A stretch of 49,846 bases of DNA, from NCBI GenBank assembly GCA_030694935.1, contig JAUYUA010000049.1, positions 1-49,846 of the forward strand, written 5' to 3'. The stretch comes from Lutibacter sp. (GTDB lineage Bacteria > Bacteroidota > Bacteroidia > Flavobacteriales > Flavobacteriaceae). Of this stretch, positions 43,764-49,846 are shown in pieces; within the stretch, counting starts at the first letter, position 1; every line of letters begins with the position of its first letter. The translations under genes and the position numbers were made by a program. The notes under the pieces were generated by a model. The model did no database searches, was not told the DNA's origin, and worked only from the letters and a program-made list of their open reading frames with translations.

Positions 43764-44456
43764 ATGAACTTTAAATCCAAAATTGTAGCTATGGGTCATA
43801 AAAATTCAAAATCTGTCGCCGTTATCGTTGCGCATCCCGATGATGAAACATTGTGGGCCGGGGGAACTATTTTAAGCCATCCTTTTTGGAATTGTTTTAT
43901 TGTTTGTCTATGCAGAAAAAGCGATAATGAACGCGCCACAAAATTCTCAAAAACATTGAAAATCTTAGGATCTGAAGGAATTATGGGCGATTTAGACGAC
44001 GGCCCAGATCAAAATCCGCTAAATAAAAACGAATTAGCTCAAACCATCCTAAAGCTATTGCCTTCTAAACATTTCGACCTTATTATTACGCACAGCCCAA
44101 AAGGCGAGTACACAAAACATTTAAGGCATGAAGAAACAGGGAAAGCGGTCATTAAGCTTTGGCACGAAGGGAAAATCTCAGCAAAGGAACTTTGGCTTTT
44201 TGCGTATGAAGACGGCAATAAGAAATACCTGCCCAAACCAATAGAAAACGCGACGGTTATTTACAAACTCTCCGAAGAAATATGGCAAAAAAAATACAAG
44301 CTCATTACAGAAACCTACGGATTTGAAAAAACCAGTTTTGAAGCAGAAACAACACCAAAAACAGAAGCATTTTGGCAATTCAACAATCCGGCTGATGTTC
44401 AAAAATGGTATTCTTCAGAAAATAAAGCCTGCTTAAAAAAAGATCTTAAGATTTAG
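43764..44456 (+). CDS. PIG-L family deacetylase
   Basis: A 230-residue zinc-dependent amidase of the LmbE/PIG-L type that removes N-acyl groups, typically from GlcNAc conjugates. The metal motif is IVAHPDDETLWAGGTIL (~19-35), and a second motif is THSPKGEYTKHLRHEETG near 110, with HxxH metal ligands. ATG 43764 and ATG 43791 are both possible starts. It is the first of four genes spaced by 2-20 bases, followed by a GT4 glycosyltransferase. In bacillithiol synthesis a GT4/PIG-L pair acts together, but this GT4 does not resemble BshA. Confidence 0.87.
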   Translation: MNFKSKIVAMGHKNSKSVAVIVAHPDDETLWAGGTILSHPFWNCFIVCLCRKSDNERATKFSKTLKILGSEGIMGDLDDGPDQNPLNKNELAQTILKLLPSKHFDLIITHSPKGEYTKHLRHEETGKAVIKLWHEGKISAKELWLFAYEDGNKKYLPKPIENATVIYKLSEEIWQKKYKLITETYGFEKTSFEAETTPKTEAFWQFNNPADVQKWYSSENKACLKKDLKI

Positions 44457-44475
44457 ATGACTAAATGAATATGTT

Positions 44476-45618
44476 ATGAAAGTGTTGTTATTATATGATT
44501 ACCCGCCGTCTCCGGGAGGCCTTGCAACGCAAGGAGATTTATTGTTCAAAGGGCTAGTTAGCCTAGGCGTTGATGTTCATGCGGTTAATTTCGAATCTCC
44601 TCAGGAAAAGGAATGGTACTATCGTTGGTTTAAGCCGGATGTTGTTGTTGGAATTGGTTATTGGGGACATACGCCTCAATTGATACTCCATCCACAAAAA
44701 CACGGCGTTCAGCCTGTTCCTTGGCTGGTAGCCGATGGCTATATCGCAAATTATCAGGATACGCTAAATGCGCTTCCTCTCATATTGGTAACCTCAAATT
44801 GGGTGAAGGAAATGTATGTTCGAGATGGCATAAAAGCCGATAATATTGAGGTTTTACCTGTTGGTTGCGATACCGACGCTTTTACGCCTTTCAGCAAAAA
44901 TGACCCAAAAGTTTTGGCAGTGCGCGAATCGTTTGGCATTTCGCCAAACCAGTTAATGCTTTTGACAGTGGGTGGCGACGCAGCTTCAAAAGGTGCACAA
45001 GAAGTGATGCAGGCGCTTGCAATCATCAACGGAAAAGTGCCCGATTATAAATATATTTGCAAAGTTTGGCCACAGAAAAGAAGCAGGCTCCAAAATTCGG
45101 CCGATATGGAATTGGCCAAGCAGTTGGGGATTGAAAAAAATATCACTTACACTACAGGCATCGTTTCGCGAAATTATATGCCTTACCTCATAGGCTCCTG
45201 CGATATTTATGCCGCACCGTCACGGCTTGAAGGTTTCGGAATGCCGCAAGTGGAAGCGGGCGCCTGCGGAAAACCTGTTATTGGCATTAATGCTATGGGA
45301 CTACTCGACACGATGGTTCACGGAAAAACAGCGTTTTTGGCGAATGTGGCGCAAAAAATTATTGTAAATGAAGTGGTGCTCGGCAAAGAATCGGGTTATG
45401 AAGACCAGCACCGCATTGTATTTGATACCCCGCGAACAGTGGATTATCGCGCAAGCGTACACGAAATTGCCAAGTATTTAACGGATTTGATGACTGACGC
45501 CCCATTGCGCGAAAAAATGGGGAAAGCAGGAAGAAATCGGGTAGTCGAAAATTTCGATTACCGCGTGGTCGCAAAACGATTTGTGCAAATTATGAATGAG
45601 AAATTAGGAATAAAATAA
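44476..45618 (+). CDS. GT4-family glycosyltransferase
   Basis: A 380-residue GT-B-fold retaining glycosyltransferase. The N-terminal domain opens MKVLLLYDYPPSPGGLATQGD with a donor/acceptor glycine loop. The C-terminal nucleotide-sugar domain has LLTVGGDAASKGAQEVMQAL near 156 and the E-x7-E motif EGFGMPQVEAGACGKPVIG near 254. The N-terminus differs from BshA. The genes on either side suggest an acceptor or product that includes an amino sugar. It is 19 bases after the deacetylase and 11 bases before the glycosidase. Confidence 0.87.
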   Translation: MKVLLLYDYPPSPGGLATQGDLLFKGLVSLGVDVHAVNFESPQEKEWYYRWFKPDVVVGIGYWGHTPQLILHPQKHGVQPVPWLVADGYIANYQDTLNALPLILVTSNWVKEMYVRDGIKADNIEVLPVGCDTDAFTPFSKNDPKVLAVRESFGISPNQLMLLTVGGDAASKGAQEVMQALAIINGKVPDYKYICKVWPQKRSRLQNSADMELAKQLGIEKNITYTTGIVSRNYMPYLIGSCDIYAAPSRLEGFGMPQVEAGACGKPVIGINAMGLLDTMVHGKTAFLANVAQKIIVNEVVLGKESGYEDQHRIVFDTPRTVDYRASVHEIAKYLTDLMTDAPLREKMGKAGRNRVVENFDYRVVAKRFVQIMNEKLGIK

Positions 45619-45629
45619 TTTTGGCAATC

Positions 45630-46796
45630 ATGAAAACTGCAATCTGGAATGAGATACAAGAAGCCAAAAAAGCCGCTCTGGAAGTATTGATCCATAATGC
45701 GAACGGTCCTTATAATGGACTTCCGCGCACAGCCGGTTGGGGATATCCTGAACCTTATACGCGAGATTTGATGTTTTCAATATTTGGGATAGCGGTTTCT
45801 GATAACAATTATTTATTGGAAAGCATCAGAAAAGTTTTGGAAACGCTGGCAAAAAACCAAACAGAACATGGTCACATCACTTCCTTGGTGCACGATAAAG
45901 AAAATCGCGGATCAAGTGATACAACTCCTTTATTTTTGCTTGGAGTTGGCATATTCAGAAAAGTGACTGGGGAACATAATTTTCTTGAAGAGGCCGTCCA
46001 AAAAGTGATAACTTGGATGGAATACCAATGTCCGTTAGATCTGCATTTAGTAGCCCAGCAACCAACAAGCGATTGGCGCGACGAGCAATGGGTTCTTGGT
46101 TATGGTTTATTTGTGAATACTTTGACTTATAGCTATCTACGACTTCTAAATCAGCACGAAAGAGCCGATAAAATGTTTATGGAAATGAGAAATCTCACCA
46201 ACTCAGGAACCTCAGAATCCGGCCAGCTTCGTGAAGGTTTTATGCTAAAACATAAACCATATTTTGCGTTTTGGTCCTATAAAATATACAGCAGCGAACG
46301 CTTCGATCTTTTGGGGAACAGCATTGCGATACTTTCTGGTCTTGTTTCAACTTCAGAAGCAGAAAAAATGATTATTTGGATTGAAGATGCTTGTGAAGCA
46401 ATGAGAAAAAACGGTGATCTTGTCGGTTATCTGCCGCCTAATTTTTTCCCTTTTATGCAACCGGAAGATGCCGACTGGATTCCCCGATATGAAATTTACA
46501 ATATGCCGGGTGAATATCATAACGGAGGCATTTGGCCTTTTATTTGCGGATTATATGTGGCCGCTCTTGTTGCCGCCCAAAAACACGAACTCGCCATGGA
46601 AAAACTTATTGAACTCACAAAAATCTTGAAAATATCAAATGCAAATCTGGATTTTGGCTTTAATGAATGGATTAAAGCGCAAGACGGCAATGTAAAAGGG
46701 CAAGATTGGCAAACCTGGTCGGCGGCGCTTTATCTGTATGCCGTAAATTGTGTTGAAAAAAACAGCACTCCGTTTTTTGATGATATGAGAACCTAA
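45630..46796 (+). CDS. Six-hairpin glycosidase-like protein
   Basis: A 388-residue (alpha/alpha)6-barrel-type protein from ATG 45630. The longer reading starts on TTG 45621. Recognisable segments are GWGYPEPYTRDLMFSIFG near 30, TSDWRDEQWVLGYGLFVNTL near 145 and PGEYHNGGIWPFICGLYVAAL near 293. The last is close to the HNGG-W-P motif of GH100 neutral invertases and some GH63/glycogen-debranching relatives. It has no signal peptide, so it would act in the cytoplasm. The substrate is unknown. Operon context points to a glycoside that contains an amino sugar. Confidence 0.8.
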   Translation: MKTAIWNEIQEAKKAALEVLIHNANGPYNGLPRTAGWGYPEPYTRDLMFSIFGIAVSDNNYLLESIRKVLETLAKNQTEHGHITSLVHDKENRGSSDTTPLFLLGVGIFRKVTGEHNFLEEAVQKVITWMEYQCPLDLHLVAQQPTSDWRDEQWVLGYGLFVNTLTYSYLRLLNQHERADKMFMEMRNLTNSGTSESGQLREGFMLKHKPYFAFWSYKIYSSERFDLLGNSIAILSGLVSTSEAEKMIIWIEDACEAMRKNGDLVGYLPPNFFPFMQPEDADWIPRYEIYNMPGEYHNGGIWPFICGLYVAALVAAQKHELAMEKLIELTKILKISNANLDFGFNEWIKAQDGNVKGQDWQTWSAALYLYAVNCVEKNSTPFFDDMRT

Positions 46797-46806
46797 TTTT
46801 TTTGCC

Positions 46807-47610
46807 ATGAGAATTTTAATCAAAAAAGACAAAGAGGAAGTTGGCATTTGTGTTGCCGATTATTTAATTAACAAAGTGAATGCGTTTAAACCCACAAAAT
46901 TAAAGCCATTTGTACTGGGATTGCCTACAGGTTCCTCGCCAATTTCAACCTATAAAGAATTGATAAGAAGACATCAATTAGGTGATATTTCTTTTAAAAA
47001 TATCATCACATTCAATATGGATGAATATGTTGGAATCCCTAAAAGTCATCCGCAAAGCTATCATTACTTTATGCACGACAATCTTTTTAATCATATAGAT
47101 ATTCCTAAAAAAAACATCCATATTTTAAATGGCAATGCGCCCGACTTAGAAAAGGAATGCATTGAATTTGAAAAAAAGATTTCTAAAATTAGGGGCATTG
47201 AACTTATGCTTGGCGGTATTGGAGCTGATGGCCATATCGCATTTAATGAGCCTGGCTCTTCCTTGTCTTCCAGAACACGAATTAAATCATTGAGTTACAA
47301 TACCATTCTCGACAATTCAAGATTTTTTGATGACAACATTTCTCGAGTTCCCACAAAAGCGCTAACTATGGGCGTTGGCACCGTAATGGATGCAAGAGAA
47401 GTGCTCATTATCATAACTGGATTTAACAAAGCACGCGCTTTAAGAGAAGTTGTTGAAGGCAGTATCAGCCATATGTGGACGGTTTCCATGCTTCAAATGC
47501 ACCAAAAAGGAATTATTGTTTGTGACAAAATGGCAACCATGGAATTAAAAGTTGAAACAGTGAAATATTTTCAGAATATCGAAAATATTGCGGCCAATAA
47601 TATGTTTTAA
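46807..47610 (+). CDS. nagB: Glucosamine-6-phosphate deaminase
   Basis: A 267-residue aldose-ketose isomerase/deaminase that converts glucosamine-6-phosphate to fructose-6-phosphate and ammonia. Length and motifs match NagB: LGLPTGSSPISTYKEL near 38-53, FNMDEYVGI near 74, the catalytic GGIGADGHIAFNEPGSSLSSRTR near 137-159 and VMDAREVLIIITGFNKARAL. It is the last gene of the PIG-L/GT4/six-hairpin unit, 10 bases after the glycosidase. It links the unit to amino-sugar catabolism. Confidence 0.92.
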   Translation: MRILIKKDKEEVGICVADYLINKVNAFKPTKLKPFVLGLPTGSSPISTYKELIRRHQLGDISFKNIITFNMDEYVGIPKSHPQSYHYFMHDNLFNHIDIPKKNIHILNGNAPDLEKECIEFEKKISKIRGIELMLGGIGADGHIAFNEPGSSLSSRTRIKSLSYNTILDNSRFFDDNISRVPTKALTMGVGTVMDAREVLIIITGFNKARALREVVEGSISHMWTVSMLQMHQKGIIVCDKMATMELKVETVKYFQNIENIAANNMF

Positions 47611-47639
47611 GCAGATAGTGTTAAGGTAAAAAAATGTGG

Positions 47640-48007
47640 TTATTTTATAAGTTGATAGTTGTTCACTAAAACCGAGGCAGAAATTTGTAAGATTTTTTCC
47701 AATTCTCGAATCATATCAACTGTCAGTTTTTTCTTTTTGTTTAAAATTTCGGAAACCCTGCTTTTTTCCCAATAACCCCAATTAAGTCTTTTTGCTTCAA
47801 ATTCAGCTCTTCCATTCTGATTTTTATTGCTTCTATTGGATCTGGAGCTTCAATAGGATAGTGCATATTTTCGTAATTATCTATCAGCATTGACAAGTTT
47901 TCCGCTTCATCTCCTTCTTTAGATTCCAAAGCCGCTTCAAAAATAAGTTCAAGTCTTTTTAGAGCTTTTTCGTAATCGTTCTCTGTTTTTATAGATTTTA
48001 AATCCAT
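47640..48007 (-). pseudogene. Frameshifted HigA-type antitoxin
   Basis: The intact reading would be a 122-residue HigA antitoxin of the XRE family. The N-terminus MDLKSIKTENDYEKALKRLELIF and the segment PDPIEAIKIRMEELNLKQKDL are typical of HigA. The frame then breaks at an A6 run (T6 at 47762-47767 on the plus strand), after IGKK. Reading one base back restores the expected SRVSEILNKKKKLTVDMIRELEKILQ... ending LIK at a stop codon at 47640-47642. A single-base loss in a homopolymer, a sequencing error or ribosomal slippage at A6 are the three explanations. As written, the HTH is truncated at 88 residues. Confidence 0.85.
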
Positions 48008-48018
48008 TTTCTTTTTTC

Positions 48019-48141
48019 TTAAATTGTATTGGCATCTATTTTATTATACCTGCCTGCCGGCGAGGCTGAATCCGCATGAGCTCCAACAAATCTTATAAAA
48101 GCCCATTGCCTTTCAAAATTGAATTTCACAATCAGCCGATA
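48019..48141 (-). pseudogene. C-terminal remnant of HigB toxin
   Basis: On the minus strand an open frame encodes AYRLIVKFNFERQWAFIRFV, then GAH, and ends YNKIDANTI at a stop at 48019-48021. This is the conserved C-terminus of RelE/HigB-type toxins (YRLIVKxNFE..FIRFVGTH..YDKIDA). The catalytic N-terminal two thirds are missing. The remnant begins inside the last codons of the GNAT gene, where the upstream frame meets a stop. Between GAH and YNKI there is a 7-residue in-frame insert encoded by a CCTGCCTGCCGGCGAGGC repeat. Confidence 0.8.
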
Positions 48142-48755
48142 TGCTTACTATTGGCTAAAACAATTAGATCAAAATACATTAAACGTGTTGTTAATTTCTC
48201 TTCGGTATTTAGGCCAGTAAATTCTTTTTCCTGCTCTTCGGAACTAAATAAACCCTCAAAATCGTTTTGAGCGTAATATCTAAGTGGTTTAGGTTCGTTA
48301 TAAGAGTCAACTACAATAAATCTGCAACCTGTTTTGTTTGCACCATCAATAAACCAAGATTTTATAAAATCCAATAGTTGTTTACCCGTTCTTTCAATTT
48401 CACCTTCAATTATCCTATAATCCTTATTGACTCCCAAACGGCCTATTAACACAGCTGGATAACTGCGCATTTGCTTTTCACGGGGTATAACTTTAATTAC
48501 TTTCTTTTTACGTGCATTAGGTAAATGCGATGTTTTAATACTATCATTTGAAACAGTAAATGCACAAACTATTACAGAAGGATCAACATCTAGAACAAAA
48601 CAATATGTTTTGCCCAGTAATTCTAAGGAATAATTTAGAACGTCATTTGCGAAAAAATCATTTAAATCGGTATGGTCGCAATCAAATGGTTTGCAATTTT
48701 TAAGAATATTTTTATCGTAAATTTTTAATGTGCAATTATCGAGAAGAAAACCCAA
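48132..48755 (-). CDS. GNAT-family acetyltransferase, putative toxin
   Basis: A 207-residue protein of the GNAT N-acetyltransferase fold. Recognisable parts are the N-terminal FDCDHTDLNDFF, the beta4/alpha3 segment YPAVLIGRLGVNKDYR (~100-115) and the C-terminal GCRFIVVDSYNEPKPLRYYAQNDFEGL, as in TacT/AtaT-like toxins. The acetyl-CoA loop normally written Q/RxxGxG is here stretched (NKDYRIIEGEIERTGKQLL), so activity is uncertain. A 51-residue ORF lies 6 bases upstream, like an antitoxin. It is joined at its 3' end to the remnant of higB. Confidence 0.8.
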   Translation of the reverse strand: MGFLLDNCTLKIYDKNILKNCKPFDCDHTDLNDFFANDVLNYSLELLGKTYCFVLDVDPSVIVCAFTVSNDSIKTSHLPNARKKKVIKVIPREKQMRSYPAVLIGRLGVNKDYRIIEGEIERTGKQLLDFIKSWFIDGANKTGCRFIVVDSYNEPKPLRYYAQNDFEGLFSSEEQEKEFTGLNTEEKLTTRLMYFDLIVLANSKHIG

Positions 48756-48761
48756 AACAAA

Positions 48762-48917
48762 TTAAATAGTTGCTTTGGCTAAAATTTTACTTGCTATAGA
48801 GGTTTGTTTAGAAAAATCAACAGTAGCTCTCTTAGCAGAATTTGCAATTACTTTATTATTGAAAGTAACTGCTGCTTTTTCTTTTAAAACAGGTATTGAT
48901 TTAATTGCTATTGCCAT
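48762..48917 (-). CDS. Small protein upstream of GNAT gene, putative antitoxin
   Basis: A 51-residue ORF from ATG 48917 to the TAA at 48762-48764, found by reading the minus strand because it is shorter than usual cut-offs. It starts MAIAIKSIPVLKEKAAVTF and ends VDFSKQTSIASKILAKAT. It is basic (many Lys) and probably helical, with an N-terminal IPVLKEKAA strand/turn. It lies 6 bases before the GNAT gene, under a TAnnTTTG promoter and an inverted repeat. Size, order and spacing fit a type II antitoxin. It lacks the ribbon-helix-helix look of DUF1778 TacA-type partners, so I do not place it in a named family. Confidence 0.75.
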   Translation of the reverse strand: MAIAIKSIPVLKEKAAVTFNNKVIANSAKRATVDFSKQTSIASKILAKATI

Positions 48918-48955
48918 AAAATATATTTTTTGAATATTTAAAAATACAATTATTT

Positions 48956-48984
48956 ATTTATATAATTTGTGCAAATATATAAAT
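48956..48984. promoter_or_regulatory. Inverted repeat overlapping the GNAT module promoter
   Basis: ATTTATATAATTTG, TG, CAAATATATAAAT form arms that pair with one bulged base. The inner ATTTG/CAAAT is exact. It covers the -7 box, as expected of an autoregulatory operator in toxin-antitoxin loci, but the AT-rich context weakens the case. Confidence 0.4.
48972..48979 (-). promoter_or_regulatory. Promoter -7 box of the GNAT module
   Basis: The minus strand reads TATATTTG, matching TAnnTTTG, 54 bases upstream of the small ORF's ATG. It is embedded in the 48956-48984 inverted repeat. Confidence 0.55.
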
Positions 48985-49277
48985 TATTATGTTCCTCCAT
49001 TCTAAAAAAGTACTGTAATTTATAATTTACCACAATATTACTAAAACATATAATCAACTATTATTCCAAAATATATTGACTTTTGTGTTATTCTATATTA
49101 AAGAAAATCAGTTTAAAGCATTGTTTGGAAATAATTGTAAGTCACTTTGGTACTTATTAAACTAAGATTGCAAATCCGAGACATCAAATATCATAGCTTA
49201 AGAAAATTCCAAAAACTTCATCTAATATGCCAACAATCCAATATTCTAAAATACCAAAATACAAACTGTTCTAAAAC

Positions 49278-49846
49278 AAAAAAAGCTCCTCGTTTCCGAA
49301 AAGCTTTTTGTGCGGGCTGCGATCCTTCCTTCGACTCCGCCTGCCTAACGGACAGGCAGGCTCGGGATAAACTTCTCGTCTCTCCGCCTTCTATTTCACC
49401 AAATCAAATTTTTTTCCACAAAAAAAGCCTCGCGTTTCCGAAAAGCTTTTTGTGCGGGCCCTTCGGCAAACTCAGGACAGGCTATGAGACTCTTATCTCT
49501 AAAATAAAGGATCTCTCCGCGTTATATTATTTTCAATAAACTGTTCTAAAATAAAAAAAGCTCCTCGTTTCCGAAAAGCTTTTTGTGCGGGCTGCAATCC
49601 TTCCCTCGGCTCCGCCTGCCTAACGGACAGGCAGGCTCGGGATAAACTTCTCGTCTCTCCGCCTTCTATTTCACCAAATCAAAATTTATTTCACAAAAAA
49701 AGCTCCTCGTTTCCGAAAAGCTTTTTGTGCGGGCTGCAATCCTTCCCTCGACTCCGCCTGCCTAACGGACAGGCAGGCTCGGGATAAACTTCTCGTCTCT
49801 CCGCCTTCCTTTTAACAAATCAAAATTTATTTCACAAAAAAAGCTC
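49278..49846 (+). repeat. ~142-bp tandem repeat array running off the window
   Basis: AAAAAAAGC(T/C)..CTCGTTTCCGAAAAGCTTTTT starts at 49278, 49421, 49554, 49695 and, cut by the window edge, at 49836. The GC of AAAAGC lies at 49285, 49427, 49560, 49702 and 49843, giving spacings of 142, 133, 142 and 141. Each unit holds a terminator-like hairpin (AAAAAGC/GCTTTTT), GTGCGGGCTGC, a CCTGCCTAACGGACAGGCAGG palindrome and GGGATAAACTTCTCGTCTC. The 133-base unit carries a variant core with CCCTTCGGCAAACTCAGGACAGG. No gene is visible between 48985 and 49846. Confidence 0.9.

Noticed and set aside
43764-45618. PIG-L plus GT4 as bacillithiol genes bshB and bshA
   Set aside because: The GT4 N-terminus lacks the BshA-like start, no BshC is present, and the pair is joined to a glycosidase and nagB instead.
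47741-48007. An intact 88-residue antitoxin
   Set aside because: The last residues (AGFPKF) do not fit the HTH. Moving back one base restores the complete HigA C-terminus, so the 88-residue reading is a frameshift product.
49147-49539. A 130-residue plus-strand ORF
   Set aside because: Most of it translates the right-end tandem repeat and its palindromes. There is no domain or start context.

Overview
The window is a stretch of an AT-rich chromosome from a member of the Bacteroidota, most likely the class Flavobacteriia. The evidence is a DUF4293-rho pair, a Rho with a long disordered N-terminal insert, a mevalonate-route isoprenoid cluster with a GYDIA-type GHMP kinase, a class II HMG-CoA reductase, two POT peptide transporters beside a DPP IV-like peptidase, and promoters of the Bacteroidota TAnnTTTG type. 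No rRNA, complete insertion sequence, prophage or CRISPR array is visible.

Layout. 1-4.4 kb: a small coiled-coil protein, tRNA-Thr with a duplicated 3' end and terminator, DUF4293, rho, and then a repeat-rich intergenic region. 4.5-12.2 kb: a tight minus-strand run for the cell envelope (coaX, outer-membrane protein, TPR protein, lptC, small membrane protein, CNNM/CorC protein, PpiD-like foldase). 12.3-15.1 kb: tRNA-Phe, an acidic repeat protein, an RluB-type pseudouridine synthase and a UbiA prenyltransferase. 15.2-22.7 kb: the isoprenoid region (mevalonate kinase, mevalonate-diphosphate decarboxylase family protein, GYDIA GHMP kinase, HMG-CoA reductase), interrupted by thiamine pyrophosphokinase, a BaiN-like flavoprotein and a GIY-YIG protein. 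22.8-29.3 kb: peptide use (DPP IV-like peptidase, two POT transporters, thioredoxin-like protein). 29.5-42.5 kb: ComEC-like protein, lpxB, surE, a C-terminal processing protease, an OppC-like permease, a thioesterase, a nuclease and an SSS symporter. 42.8-47.6 kb: a secreted protein and a compact four-gene amino-sugar/glycan operon (PIG-L deacetylase, GT4, six-hairpin glycosidase, NagB). 47.6-49.0 kb: a decayed HigBA toxin-antitoxin locus with a GNAT gene and a 51-residue upstream ORF built into it. 49.3-49.8 kb: a ~142-bp tandem array running off the window.

The most unusual theme is how short interspersed repeats have entered genes in frame. Copies of a CTGAGCGnAGnCGAAG-type repeat form a 13-residue tandem insertion inside the mevalonate-diphosphate decarboxylase, lie at the N-terminus of the GYDIA kinase, supply the C-terminal tails of the HMG-CoA reductase and GIY-YIG proteins, and form 42-bp arrays on both sides of the GIY-YIG gene. 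Another short GC-rich repeat interrupts the HigB remnant in frame. The second theme is the right-hand toxin-antitoxin island: a GNAT gene joins directly to the 3' remnant of higB, followed by a higA broken by a single-base homopolymer frameshift. The third is a structured element in three copies, closed by GCGTT/AACGC pairing, which lies in 3' intergenic regions.
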